A stretch of 64,000 nt of DNA, from contig NZ_BJMN01000002.1 in assembly GCF_006539185.1 (NCBI RefSeq), positions 124,001 to 188,000 on the forward strand, in the 5' to 3' direction. The notes under the pieces were generated by a model that was given only the letters and a program-made list of their open reading frames with translations, was not told where the DNA came from and ran no database searches. Source of the stretch: Streptomyces gardneri (GTDB lineage: Bacteria; Actinomycetota; Actinomycetes; Streptomycetales; Streptomycetaceae). Shown piece by piece: positions 51,856 to 62,003 of this stretch. Within the stretch, counting starts at the first letter, position 1. Each line of letters begins with the position of its first letter. The position numbers and the translations under genes are program-made.

Positions 51856-52868
51856 TCAGGCCGCCTCGGGGAAGTGGCAGGCGACCTGGCGCGCCTCGCC
51901 GGGTGAGGCGATCCGCAGCAGCGGTGCCTCCGTCCGACAGATCTCCTGCGCCTTGGGGCAGCGCGGGTGGAAGGTGCAGCCGGGCGGCGGAGCGGCCGGG
52001 CTCGGCGGGTCGCCGAGCAGCGTGATCCGCTCCCGGGCCCGCTCGGCCGCCGGGTCGGGCAGCGGTACGGCGGAGAGCAGCGCCCGCGTGTACGGGTGCG
52101 CGGGGGCCGCGTACACCCGCTCCTTCACCCCGATCTCCACGATCCGGCCGAGGTACATCACGGCGACCCGGTCGCAGACCCGCTTGACGACCGAGAGGTC
52201 GTGGGCGATGAAGAGGTAGGCGAGTCCCAGCTCGCGCTGGAGCCGTTCCATCAGATTGACGATCTGCGCTTGGACGGAGACGTCGAGCGCGGAGACGGGT
52301 TCGTCGGCGACGACGAGCCGCGGGCTCGTGGCCAGGGACCGGGCGATGCCGATGCGCTGCGCCTGCCCGCCGGAGAACTCGTGCGGATAGCGGTCGATGT
52401 GCTCCGGGATGAGCCCGACCAGATCCATCAGCTCCACGGCCCGCTTGCGGGCGTCGGCCGCCGAACTCCCCTGCACCATCAGCGGATCGGAGATGATCCG
52501 GGCCACGGTCTGGCGGGGGTTGAGGGAGGAGTGCGGGTCCTGGAAGACCATCTGGAGGTCGCGGCGGAGCGGCTTGAGCTGCCGCTGCGACAGATGCGTG
52601 ATGTCGCGTCCGTCGTACGAGACGGAGCCGGCGGTCGGCTCCAGGAGCCGCACGATCATGCGCCCGGTGGTCGACTTGCCGCAGCCGGACTCGCCGACGA
52701 GGCCCAGGGTCTCGCCCGCCGCCACGTCGAAGCCGATGCCGTCGACCGCCCGGACGGGCACCGAGCGGGACCGGCGCCCCGGGAAGGTCATCGTCAGGTC
52801 CCGCACGCTGAGCAGGGGCGTGGACGTCGTGCTCGTGGCCGCGCCCGAGGTCGCGGTGGTGGTCGTGG

Positions 52869-52872
<4 letters not shown>
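51856..52872 (-). CDS. Peptide ABC transporter ATP-binding protein (DppF type)
   Basis: 338-residue ATPase. Walker A GESGCGKSTTGR (near 60-71), Q-loop VFQDPHSSLNP, signature FSGGQAQRIGIARSLA and Walker B LVVADEPVSALD are in order, and the C-terminal oligopeptide-type domain ends in GCTFHPRCPKAQEIC with conserved cysteines. It would power peptide uptake with the DppD-type ATPase. The N-terminus is unusual: a Thr-rich tail of about 18 residues before PLLSVRDLTMTF. Its start overlaps the previous gene by 4 bp (ATGA). It is the last gene of the five-gene operon. Confidence 0.92.
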
Positions 52873-53881
<1,009 letters not shown>

Positions 53882-53882
<1 letters not shown>

Positions 53883-54868
53883 CAGTACCTCACTCGCGGG
53901 TCGACGACGGCGTACAGCAGGTCGACGGCCAGGTTGGCGACGACGATGAAGGTGGCGGCGAGCAGGGTGACCCCGAGGATGACGGGCTGGTCCCCGCTGG
54001 AGAGGGCGCCGTAGAACAGGCGGCCGATGCCGGGCAGTCCGAAGATGGACTCGGTGATCACGGCACCCGCGAGGAGTCCGCCCAGGTCCATGCCGAAGAT
54101 GGTCAGGATCGGGGTCATGCCCGCGCGCAGCCCGTGCTTGACGACGACCGTGCGGCGCGGGAGACCCTTGGCGCGGGCGGTGCGGATGTACGGCTCCGCC
54201 ATGCTCTCGATCATCGAACTGCGGCTCTGCCGCGCGTACATCGCGGCGTACAGGACGGCGAGCGCCAGCCAGGGGAGCAGCAGGTTGGTGGCCCAGGACA
54301 GCGGATCGTCGCCGAAGGCCACGTACTGCGGGTAGGGCAGCAGACCGGAGACCCGGATCAGCCCGAAGATCAGCAGCACCGAGGTGAAGTAGACGGGCAG
54401 GGAGGCCGCGGCGACCGCGCCGACCATCAGGGCCCGGTCGATGAGCGTGTCCTTGTGGAGCGCGGCGGTGACGCCCGCGGTGAGCCCGAGGACCAGCCAG
54501 ATCGCGGCGGCGCCCAGGGCCAGCGAGGCCGAGACGGGCAGCCGGTCCACGAGCAGGTCCCACACGCTCTGGCTGTTCTCGTACGAGTAGCCCAGACAGG
54601 GGAAGTCGCAGGTCAGGGCGTACTGGCCGGTGCCCGTCGTGCGGCCGGTGAAGATGCCGGTGACGAAGTCGGCGAACTGCCGCCACAGCGGGGCGTCGAG
54701 GCCCATGTTGGCGCGGATCGCCTCCAGGCGCTCGGTGCTGCACGACTTGCCGCAGGCGGCGGCCGCCGGGTCGGAGGGGAGGACGTAGAAGATGGTGAAG
54801 GTGACGGCGGCGATGGCGAGAAGGACGCCGAGGACGCCCAGGAGCCGGCGGCCGAGGTAGAGGATCAC
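53882..54868 (-). CDS. Peptide ABC transporter permease (DppB type)
   Basis: 328-residue membrane protein. It begins ILYLGRRLLGVLGVLLAIAA and has six hydrophobic helices; the ATPase-docking EAA loop lies in EPYIRTARAKGLPRRTVVVK. The outer loop after helix 1 is long and carries four Cys (AAACGKSCSTE, TCDFPCLG), more than usual, which may form disulphides. It partners the DppC-type permease. Its GTG start overlaps that gene's stop by 4 bp. Confidence 0.92.
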
Positions 54869-55833
54869 GAGCCGCTGCCTCTCGGGTCGAGGATGTCGCG
54901 CAGCGCGTCCCCGAGCAGGGTGAACGCGAGCACGGTGAGGAACAGGCAGAGGCTCGGGACGAGAAAGTACATGGGGTCCGTGTCGTAGTACGCGACGCTC
55001 TCGGCGATCATCTGGCCCCAGGACGGGGTCGGCGGGCGCACACCGACGCCCAGATAGCTGAGGGCCGCCTCGGTGGCGATCATCCCGGGGATGATCAGCG
55101 TGGTGTACGCGATGACCGGCCCGGCGACGCCCGGCAGGATGTCGCGGGCGAGGATCCGCAGGGGGCCGGAGCCGCCGACGCGGGCGGCGTCGACGTACTC
55201 GCGGTGCTTGAGCGACAGGGTCTGGCCGCGGACGACCCGGGCGATGCCGGGCCAGCCGAAGAGGCCGATGACGACGGTCATCAGGAGGGTCCGGTTGACG
55301 TCCCGCGCCACCGACATCATCGCGATCATGAAGATGAGGGACGGGAAGGACATGGTGAGGTCCATCAGCCGGGACAGCACGGTGTCGGTGCGGCCGCCGA
55401 AGTAGCCCGCGGCGATGCCGGCCGCGGTCCCGGCGACGACGACGATCGCCGTCGCCGAGAAGGCGATGAGCAGGGAGACCTGCCCGCCGTGCACGACCCG
55501 GGCGAACAGGTCGCGGCCGGTGACGGGTTCGACGCCGAGCCAGTGCTCGGCCGAGACGCCGCCGAGCGGCCCGATGGGCAGGCCGCCCAGGTACGGATCG
55601 ACGGCGCTCTTGTCGAACTCCTCGGGGCCCCAGCCGCCCAGCGAGCCGATCAGCGGTGCGGCGACGGTCAGGAGCGCGAAGAACGCGACGACGACGAGCG
55701 ACAGCTTGACGGACGTGCGGCGGCGCAGCTCCGCTCGGGCGAGCTGCCAGGGCCCGCTGCCCGCCCGGACGGGCGGGGCGGCGGAGGTGGTGGTGGTGGT
55801 CATGGTCGTGGTCGTGGTCGTTCCGGCCTTCAA
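54865..55833 (-). CDS. Peptide ABC transporter permease (DppC type)
   Basis: 322-residue membrane protein with the N-terminal extension and first helix LSLVVVAFFALLTVAAPLIG typical of DppC, five more helices, and the EAA loop in REYVDAARVGGSGPLRILARDI. The start is best placed at a TTG (55833) which overlaps the binding-protein stop (TTGA); an ATG at 55803 is possible. Between them is a Thr tract (TTTTTTMTTTTTS), like the one on the DppF-type ATPase. It forms the channel with the DppB-type subunit. Confidence 0.9.
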   Translation of the reverse strand: MKAGTTTTTTMTTTTTSAAPPVRAGSGPWQLARAELRRRTSVKLSLVVVAFFALLTVAAPLIGSLGGWGPEEFDKSAVDPYLGGLPIGPLGGVSAEHWLGVEPVTGRDLFARVVHGGQVSLLIAFSATAIVVVAGTAAGIAAGYFGGRTDTVLSRLMDLTMSFPSLIFMIAMMSVARDVNRTLLMTVVIGLFGWPGIARVVRGQTLSLKHREYVDAARVGGSGPLRILARDILPGVAGPVIAYTTLIIPGMIATEAALSYLGVGVRPPTPSWGQMIAESVAYYDTDPMYFLVPSLCLFLTVLAFTLLGDALRDILDPRGSGS

Positions 55834-57578
55834 CGGGTGCTCTTCGCGGGGTCCTTGAGGCCGATCGTCGCGTAGTCGATCTGGCCGCCGAAGGAGGTGT
55901 GGCCGTAGGCGCCGGCGACGTTGGTGCCGATGAGCAGGGGCTTGCGCTCGACGAGGGCGGGCGCGGTCGGGGCCTTGGCGAGGATCTGCGCGTCGAGCTC
56001 CTGCCAGGCCTTGTTCGCCTGCTGGGCGTCGGTCATCGCGGCGATCTCGTCCATGCGCTTCATCGTGACGTCGTCACGGAAGAGGGAGTGGTTGCCGGAG
56101 TTGCCCTTCTCCTTGATGTAGCGGCCGTCGAAGACGAAGGGGAGGAAGGTCGAGCCGGAGGGGAAGTCCGGGCACCAGCCGGTGTAGGCGAGGTCCGTGC
56201 GGTTCTTGGTGTCGCCGATCGTGTCGTAGAAGGCGGACGGGTCGACGGTCTCGATGGTGACCTTGATCCCGGCGCGGCCGAGGGACTGCTGGATGGCCTC
56301 GCCGACGGCCTTGTCGCCGGTGGAGACGGTGACGCTCGTGGAGAAGCCGCCGGCCTTGCCCGCCTCCTTCAGCAGCTGCTTGGCCTTCTCGACGTCGCCG
56401 GTGAGCGGGATCTTCAGGGTGTCGGGCTGCTTGCCGCCGGGGAAGAGCAGGCCGGGCATGAGCGCGGTGGCAGGGTCGTTGAGCGCGGGGCCGCCGGTGG
56501 CGGTGACGAGAGCTTCGCGGTCGAGGGCGTACTGCACGGCCTGGCGCACCTTGACGTCGTCGAACGGCGCGCGGCCGGTATGCATCTGGACCATCTCGGT
56601 GCAGCTGGTCGACTCGGCGAGGAGACGCGCCCTGACATCCGGCTTGGTGAGCACCTTGGGCGTGGACTCGGGGCGGAGCGAGGCCCAGGCGACGGCGGAG
56701 GCGTCGCCGCCGGTGGAGGCGATGAGGCGGTCGTCGATCTGGTTGGCCTTGAGGCCCATCGTGACGACGATCCGGTCCGGGTAGGCCTTGCGGACGGTGT
56801 CGGTCGAGGCGCTCCAGTGGGTGTTGCGCACGAGGACGATCTGCTTGTCCCGGGCGTACGTCTCGATCTTGTACGGGCCGGAGGAGAAGGGCCGGTTGTC
56901 GTACTGCGGGCCCTTGTCCTGGGACTTGGGCACGGGGCTGAAGGTGGGCAGCACGGTCGCGTAGGGGAACTCGGCGAAGGGCTTGCGGAGCTCGAAGACG
57001 ATCGTGCGGTCGTCCGGGGTCTTCACGGAGTCGAGGTGCTTGCCCTGCGCCGGGCCCTTGTAGCCCTCGGCGCCGACGAGGTAGCGGGCCGCGTAGTCGG
57101 GGCCGCCGGGCAGGTCGGGGGAGAAGGACCGCTCCACGTTGTACTTGACGTCCTGGGCGGTGATCGGGGTGCCGTCCTCGTACTTCAGCCCCGGCTTGAG
57201 CTTGAAGGTCCAGGTCTTGGCGCCGTTGGAGGAGACGCCGAGGTCCTCGGCGAGGTCGGTGGTGAGCTCCCCGCCCTTCGCGCCCGGCTCGGCCTTGTAC
57301 GTGAGGAGGGTGCGGTAGAGCAGGCGCGTGCCGAAGTCCATGTCGCCCATGACCCAGTTGCGGGCCGGGTCGAGGTGGGTGAAGTCCTGGTTGGACAGGA
57401 TGGTCAGCGTGCCGCCCTTCTGCGGGGTGCCGCCGACCACCGCACCGTTGTTGGAGATTGCGGGGTTCTTGCCGCGGTCCCGGGTGCCGTCGGACTTCTT
57501 GCCGTCGGTACAGCCGGTCGCACCGAGGGCGAGGGCCGTCACGAGGGCGGTGGCCAGGGTGTAAGTGCGCTTGTTCAT
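55830..57578 (-). CDS. Peptide-binding lipoprotein (DppA/OppA type)
   Basis: 582-residue lipoprotein with lipobox GATGC (Cys near 23) and the SBP_bac_5 fold: GGTLTILSNQDFTHLDPARN, then LAEDLGVSSNGAKTWTFKLK, YNVERSFSPDLPG and VRQAVQYALDREALV. It captures oligopeptides outside the cell for the permease. It is the first gene of the transporter operon; its promoter holds the same 33-bp element as the collagenase gene, so collagen peptides are the likely substrate. The leader is about 45 bp. Confidence 0.92.
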   Translation of the reverse strand: MNKRTYTLATALVTALALGATGCTDGKKSDGTRDRGKNPAISNNGAVVGGTPQKGGTLTILSNQDFTHLDPARNWVMGDMDFGTRLLYRTLLTYKAEPGAKGGELTTDLAEDLGVSSNGAKTWTFKLKPGLKYEDGTPITAQDVKYNVERSFSPDLPGGPDYAARYLVGAEGYKGPAQGKHLDSVKTPDDRTIVFELRKPFAEFPYATVLPTFSPVPKSQDKGPQYDNRPFSSGPYKIETYARDKQIVLVRNTHWSASTDTVRKAYPDRIVVTMGLKANQIDDRLIASTGGDASAVAWASLRPESTPKVLTKPDVRARLLAESTSCTEMVQMHTGRAPFDDVKVRQAVQYALDREALVTATGGPALNDPATALMPGLLFPGGKQPDTLKIPLTGDVEKAKQLLKEAGKAGGFSTSVTVSTGDKAVGEAIQQSLGRAGIKVTIETVDPSAFYDTIGDTKNRTDLAYTGWCPDFPSGSTFLPFVFDGRYIKEKGNSGNHSLFRDDVTMKRMDEIAAMTDAQQANKAWQELDAQILAKAPTAPALVERKPLLIGTNVAGAYGHTSFGGQIDYATIGLKDPAKSTR

Positions 57579-57626
57579 AGGTCACTCCGAGAGAGCGGTC
57601 GAACAGCCCGATGGCTGGAATGTGAC

Positions 57627-57659
57627 CTGTAACATAGTAATGTGAAATTGCACTGACAA
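57627..57659 (-). promoter_or_regulatory. 33-bp promoter/operator of the transporter operon
   Basis: Exact inverted copy of the element at 47181-47213; read on the minus strand it gives TTGTCA, 17 bp, TATGTT, about 49 bp before the binding-protein ATG. Perfect identity between two otherwise unlike intergenic regions shows selection or recent copying. Confidence 0.82.
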
Positions 57660-57742
57660 GGTATCGGGCGGTCCGTTACTCATCCGTGTCCGGGCGGTGC
57701 TCGGGGGAGCGCCCTGCGACTGGAATGCTCCGTTTCGGGGTC

Positions 57743-57778
57743 TTGGCAAGATCTAGTGCAATGTGAAATATTACTGAC
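57743..57778 (+). promoter_or_regulatory. Promoter/operator of the dehydrogenase operon
   Basis: TTGGCA (57743-57748) could be a -35 box. AGTGCAATGTGAAATATTAC (57755-57774) is related to the 33-bp element (shared AGTGCAAT and ATTACT) and contains AATGT-GAA-ATATT, a near palindrome. The start codon follows at 57779, so the mRNA is likely leaderless. Confidence 0.68.
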
Positions 57779-58966
57779 GTGCCCACGAGAAAACCCTCGG
57801 ATGTCATCGTCGTCGGCGCCGGCGTCGTCGGCGCGGCCTGCGCCTACTACGCCGCCCAAGCCGGCCTCTCCGTCACCGTCGTCGACCGCGGTTCCGTCGC
57901 GGGCGGGACGACGGGAGCCGGCGAGGGAAACCTCCTGGTCTCCGACAAGGAGCCGGGACCGGAGCTCGAACTTGCCCTCCTCGCCAACACCCTGTGGCGG
58001 GAGCTGGCGGACGTGCTCCCGCCGCACGTCGAGTACGAGGCCAAGGGAGGCCTCGTGGTCGCCTCCGGCGAGTCGGGGATGCGCGCCCTGCGCGACTTCG
58101 CGGCCCGCCAGGAGAAGGCGGGCGTCACCACCCAGGAGGTCCCCGGGGACCGGCTCCATGATCTGGAGCCCCACCTCGCTCCTGGCCTCGCCGGAGGCTT
58201 CCTCTATCCGCAGGACTCCCAGGTGATGCCCGCCCACGCCGCGGCCCAGCTGCTGCACGCCGCCGGCGACCGCGTCCGGCTGCGTCTGGGGGAGGAGGTC
58301 ACCGGCATCCTCACCGGCGCGGCCGGCGAGATCCGCGGGGTGCGGACCGCGGCCGGCGAGCTCCACGCCCCGTACGTGGTCAACGCCGCCGGCACCTGGG
58401 GCGGCGCCCTCGCCGAACTCGCGGGCGTCCACCTCCCCGTGCTGCCCCGCAGGGGCTTCGTCCTCGTCACCGAACCACTGCCGCGCGTGGTGCGCCACAA
58501 GGTGTACGCCGCCGACTACGTGGCCGACGTGGCCAGCGGCTCGGCCGCCCTCCAGACCTCGGCGGTCGTCGAAGGCACCCCGGCGGGACCGGTCCTCATC
58601 GGTGCCAGCCGGGAACGAGTCGGCTTCGACCGCACCCTCTCCATCGAGGTCCTGCGCCGGCTCGCCGCCGGGGCCACCGGCCTCTTCCCGGTCCTCGGCA
58701 CCGTCCGGGCCATGCGGACCTACCCGGGCTTCCGGCCGTACCTGCCGGACCACCTGCCCGCGATCGGACCCGACCCGCGCGTCCACGGACTGCTGCACGC
58801 CTGCGGCCACGAAGGGGCGGGGATCGGCCTCGCGCCGGTGACGGGACAGATCATCGCCCGCTGCCTGACGAGTGGCGAACTGCCCCTCGACATCGACCCG
58901 TTCCGCCCGGACCGGTTCACCGCCCCCGAACCCGCGCCCGCACCCGGATCCGACCCGGCACCCTGA
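57779..58966 (+). CDS. FAD-dependent D-hydroxyproline dehydrogenase-like subunit (DadA family)
   Basis: 395-residue flavoprotein. FAD-binding motif VIVVGAGVVGAACAYYAAQA lies at residues 9-28, and the late GHEGAGIGLAPVTGQIIA segment closes the FAD site. It belongs to the D-amino-acid dehydrogenase/glycine oxidase group and would oxidise cis-4-hydroxy-D-proline to delta1-pyrroline-4-hydroxy-2-carboxylate. The two genes downstream supply a [2Fe-2S] protein and a second flavoprotein, matching the three-subunit enzymes known from Pseudomonas and Sinorhizobium hydroxyproline loci. The GTG start has no ribosome site and lies directly behind the operator. Confidence 0.85.
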   Translation: MPTRKPSDVIVVGAGVVGAACAYYAAQAGLSVTVVDRGSVAGGTTGAGEGNLLVSDKEPGPELELALLANTLWRELADVLPPHVEYEAKGGLVVASGESGMRALRDFAARQEKAGVTTQEVPGDRLHDLEPHLAPGLAGGFLYPQDSQVMPAHAAAQLLHAAGDRVRLRLGEEVTGILTGAAGEIRGVRTAAGELHAPYVVNAAGTWGGALAELAGVHLPVLPRRGFVLVTEPLPRVVRHKVYAADYVADVASGSAALQTSAVVEGTPAGPVLIGASRERVGFDRTLSIEVLRRLAAGATGLFPVLGTVRAMRTYPGFRPYLPDHLPAIGPDPRVHGLLHACGHEGAGIGLAPVTGQIIARCLTSGELPLDIDPFRPDRFTAPEPAPAPGSDPAP

Positions 58967-59016
58967 CGCGCGCCCGAACCGCCGCCGTCACCGTCACCTT
59001 CACGAGAGGAGGGCCC

Positions 59017-59331
59017 GTGGCCCGCACGCCCGCCGACCTGGTCGGGGCACAGCCCGATCCGCCGTTCGAGATCACCTTCGACGGCCGGAGCGTCACCGCC
59101 CTGCCCGGCCAGACCGTCGCCGCCGCCCTCTGGGGCGCCGGCATCCTGGCCTGGCGCACCACCCGGGAAGGGGGACGGCCGCGCGGCGCGTTCTGCGGCA
59201 TCGGCCAGTGCTACGACTGCCTCGCCACCGTCAACGGCGAGCCCAACCGGCGCGCCTGCCTGGTCCCCGCCCGCCCCGGCGACGCCATCACCACCCAGGA
59301 AGGCCACGGCCATGACCGCCTCGCCGTCTGA
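59017..59331 (+). CDS. [2Fe-2S] subunit of hydroxyproline dehydrogenase-like complex
   Basis: 104-residue ferredoxin-like protein. The Fer2_4 domain shows FCGIGQCYDCLATVNGEPNR RAC with four cysteines for a [2Fe-2S] cluster. It would carry electrons between the two flavoprotein subunits. The GTG at 59017 follows AGAGGAGG. It overlaps the next gene by 20 bp, so the two are translated together. Confidence 0.87.
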   Translation: MARTPADLVGAQPDPPFEITFDGRSVTALPGQTVAAALWGAGILAWRTTREGGRPRGAFCGIGQCYDCLATVNGEPNRRACLVPARPGDAITTQEGHGHDRLAV

Positions 59332-60808
59332 ACCGTACGACCTGGTGGTCGTCGGAGCGGGTTCCGCGGGGCTCGCGGGCGCCGTGACCGCCGCCGAACT
59401 GGGGCTCTCCGTCGCCCTGCTGGACTCCACCACCCAGTCCGGCGGGCAGTTCTACCGGCACCCCGCCCCCGCCCTGGGCGCGGTACGGCCCGAGGCCCTG
59501 CACCACGACTGGTCCGCCTTCTCCGACCTGCGGCGAAGGCTCGCAGCAAGCACGGTCACCCATCTGACGGGCCACCATGTGTGGTCCGTCGTACGGGAGT
59601 CCGGCGAGTCCGGTGCGGCAGCAGGGGAAACCGGCGAGACCTGGGCGGTCCACGCGATCACCGGCGCCGACGGCACCGAGGAGCAGCCCGTCCGGATCAC
59701 GGCCCGGGCACTGCTCCTCGCCACCGGAGCGTACGAGCGCCAACTCCCCTTCCCCGGCTGGACCCTGCCCGGTGTCGTCGGCGCCGGCGGGGCGCAGGCC
59801 ATGCTCAAGTCCGGGCTCGTGCTGCCCGGACGGCGCATCGTGGTGGCCGGCAGCGGCCCTCTGCTGCTCGCCGTCGCCTCGTCGCTCGCCGCGGCGGGCG
59901 CGCGGGTCCCGGCCGTGGTCGAGGCCGCGGGCTATCTGCGGTACGCCCGCAGCCCCCGCGCGCTCGTGACCAATCCGGCGAAGGCCGCCGAAGCCCTGGT
60001 GCACGGGGCCGCACTGCTCAGGCACCGCGTGCGGGTGCTGCCGGGCAGCGCGGTCACCGAGGTGCACGGCACCGACCGGGTGGAGGCCGTCACCGTCAGC
60101 CGCCTGGACGGTGACTGGACGCCCGTACCGGGGACGGGTCGCAGGATCGCCTGCGACGCGCTCGCCGTCGGGCACGGCCTCGTGCCCCAGATCGAGCTGG
60201 CCACGGCCGTCGGCTGCGCCACCCGCGCACTGCCCGACGGGACCCTGGGTCTCGCCCTGGACGACCTCCAGGAGACCTCGGTGGCCGGCCTGTGGGCGGC
60301 GGGTGAGACCGGCGGTGTGGGAGGCGCCGAACTCGCCCGCACCGAGGGCGAGCTGGCGGGCCGGGCGATCGCCGCCCGGCTGCGCGGCCGCCGGGCCGAC
60401 CCGGACCCGGGCCGGGGAGTGGGCCCGGGCCGGGTAGGCGAACTCCGGCGCCGGCGGGACCGGATGCGGGCCTTCGCGGACGTCATGTCCGCGGCGCACG
60501 CGCCGGGCCCGGGATGGCCCGCGTGGCTGGAGGACGAGACGGACGTGTGCCGCTGCGAGGAGGTGACCGCGGGGCGTGTGCGCGAGGCGGTCACCGAGCT
60601 CGGGGCGCGCGACGCACGGACCGTCAAGCTCCTCACGCGAGCCGGCATGGGCTGGTGCCAGGGGCGGATGTGCGGGACGGCCGTGGCGTGCCTCGCGGCG
60701 CGCGGCGGCACACCCGAACCGCCGGCGGAACGCCGTCCGTTCGCCGTCCCCGTACCCCTCGCGACACTTGCCGCGCTGGACGAGCGGGCAACCGAACAGA
60801 ACCTCTAG
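59312..60808 (+). CDS. NAD/FAD subunit of hydroxyproline dehydrogenase-like complex
   Basis: 498-residue flavoprotein. FAD motif LVVVGAGSAGLAGAVTAAEL is near residue 10, a second nucleotide motif RIVVAGSGPLLLAVASSLAA near 175, and the C-terminus has a BFD-like [2Fe-2S] module with CRCEEVTAGRVREAV and GWCQGRMCG. This order is that of the alpha subunits of D-hydroxyproline dehydrogenase, opine dehydrogenase and HcnB. It takes electrons from the [2Fe-2S] partner. A hairpin follows its stop. Confidence 0.86.
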   Translation: MTASPSEPYDLVVVGAGSAGLAGAVTAAELGLSVALLDSTTQSGGQFYRHPAPALGAVRPEALHHDWSAFSDLRRRLAASTVTHLTGHHVWSVVRESGESGAAAGETGETWAVHAITGADGTEEQPVRITARALLLATGAYERQLPFPGWTLPGVVGAGGAQAMLKSGLVLPGRRIVVAGSGPLLLAVASSLAAAGARVPAVVEAAGYLRYARSPRALVTNPAKAAEALVHGAALLRHRVRVLPGSAVTEVHGTDRVEAVTVSRLDGDWTPVPGTGRRIACDALAVGHGLVPQIELATAVGCATRALPDGTLGLALDDLQETSVAGLWAAGETGGVGGAELARTEGELAGRAIAARLRGRRADPDPGRGVGPGRVGELRRRRDRMRAFADVMSAAHAPGPGWPAWLEDETDVCRCEEVTAGRVREAVTELGARDARTVKLLTRAGMGWCQGRMCGTAVACLAARGGTPEPPAERRPFAVPVPLATLAALDERATEQNL

Positions 60809-60818
60809 AACCACGGGG

Positions 60819-60839
60819 GAGAGGCCCACGAGGCCTCTC
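60819..60839 (+). terminator. Terminator after the dehydrogenase operon
   Basis: GAGAGGCC (60819-60826) pairs with 60832-60839 around CACGA, followed by a pyrimidine-rich tail (TTCCTTCCCCTTCT). It separates the dehydrogenase genes from the deaminase gene. Confidence 0.7.
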
Positions 60840-60853
60840 TTCCTTCCCCTTCT

Positions 60854-60880
60854 ATAAAATGTCACACATTACAGAAAGGC
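60854..60880 (+). promoter_or_regulatory. Operator before the deaminase gene
   Basis: TATAAA (60854-60859) could be a -10 box. AATGT-CAC-ACATT (60859-60871) is a perfect palindrome with 3-bp centre, related to AATGT-GAA-ATATT upstream of the dehydrogenase. GAAAGG at 60875-60880 is the ribosome site. Confidence 0.68.
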
Positions 60881-60887
60881 CGTCGAC

Positions 60888-61796
60888 ATGACCGCCACCA
60901 CCTGGAACACCGACCGACCCTGGCGCGGCATCATGGTCGCCACCACCCTCCCGTTCCGCGAGGACCTGTCCGTCGACTACGACGCGTACGCCGAGCACGT
61001 GGCCTGGCTGATCGCCAACGGCTGCGACGGCGTCGTCCCCAACGGCTCCCTCGGCGAGTACCAGACCCTCACCGACGCGGAGCGCGCCCAGGTCGTCCGT
61101 ACCGCCGTCGCGGCCGCCGGTGACGGGGCGCGGGTCATGCCGGGCGTCGCCGCCTACGGCAGCGCCGAGTCCCGCCGCTGGGCCGAGCAGGCCGCCGAGG
61201 CCGGGGCCGGATCCGTCCTGCTCCTGCCGCCCAACGCGTACCGCGCCGAACCGGCCGCCGTGCGCGCCCACTACAGCGAGGTCGCCAAGGCCGGGATCCC
61301 GATCGTCGCCTACAACAACCCGATCGACACCAAGGTCGACCTCACCCCCGAGCTGCTGGCGCGCCTGCACCGCGACGGCAGCATCGTCGCCGTCAAGGAG
61401 TTCAGCGGCGACGTCCGCAGGGCGTACGAGATCGGCGAGCTCGCCCCGGAACTCGACCTTCTGATCGGCGCCGACGACGTCCTCCTGGAGCTGGCCGTCG
61501 CGGGCGCGGTCGGCTGGATCGCCGGCTACCCCAACGCCTTCCCCACGAGCTGCGCCGAGCTCTACCACGCGGCCGTCTCGGGCGACCTGGCCACCGCCGT
61601 GCCGCTCTACAAGTCCCTGCACTCCCTCCTGCGCTGGGACTCGAAGACCGAGTTCGTCCAGTCCATCAAGCTCTCCATGGACATCGCCGGCCGCCGGGGC
61701 GGACCGACCCGTCCCCCGCGCCACCCGCTCACCGGCGAGATCGAGGCCGGCGTGCGGACCGCCACGGAGAAGGCCGTCGCCGACGGCCACCGCTGA
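60888..61796 (+). CDS. DapA-family deaminase (delta1-pyrroline-4-hydroxy-2-carboxylate deaminase-like)
   Basis: 302-residue class I aldolase-type TIM barrel of the dihydrodipicolinate synthase family. The Schiff-base Lys170 lies in VAVKEFSGD, Tyr142 in VAYNNP, and the phosphate-like loop as PNGSLGEYQTL. In hydroxyproline loci members of this family convert delta1-pyrroline-4-hydroxy-2-carboxylate to 2-oxoglutarate semialdehyde with release of ammonia. It stands between the dehydrogenase genes and an aldehyde dehydrogenase, exactly in pathway order. Preceded by its own operator. Confidence 0.86.
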   Translation: MTATTWNTDRPWRGIMVATTLPFREDLSVDYDAYAEHVAWLIANGCDGVVPNGSLGEYQTLTDAERAQVVRTAVAAAGDGARVMPGVAAYGSAESRRWAEQAAEAGAGSVLLLPPNAYRAEPAAVRAHYSEVAKAGIPIVAYNNPIDTKVDLTPELLARLHRDGSIVAVKEFSGDVRRAYEIGELAPELDLLIGADDVLLELAVAGAVGWIAGYPNAFPTSCAELYHAAVSGDLATAVPLYKSLHSLLRWDSKTEFVQSIKLSMDIAGRRGGPTRPPRHPLTGEIEAGVRTATEKAVADGHR

Positions 61797-61837
61797 CCCG
61801 CACCGCCGACCGTCACCGCTGACCCGCACCGCCGACC
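61788..61837 (+). repeat. 24-bp direct repeat at the deaminase stop
   Basis: CACCGCTGACCCGCACCGCC plus GACC occurs twice (61788-61811 and 61814-61837), separated by GT; the first copy contains the stop codon of the deaminase gene. The rest of the 207-bp gap shows no gene. Confidence 0.8.
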
Positions 61838-62003
61838 ACCACCGTCGGCGTCCACGCTGTCTCCACCGCATTCCGTCCCCGCTGTCGAGACCGGGACGGC
61901 GGCCCGCCCGCCGTCGTCCCGACGGCCACCGGCCGGGCCCGGACCACCGGCATCGCGCAGCACCTCCTCGACCCGGACGACCCTTCCCCGGAGGCTTCCT
62001 CCC

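Noticed and set aside
61788..61837. CRISPR-like repeat
   Set aside because: Only two copies with a 2-bp gap and no cas genes; it is a simple duplication across the stop codon.
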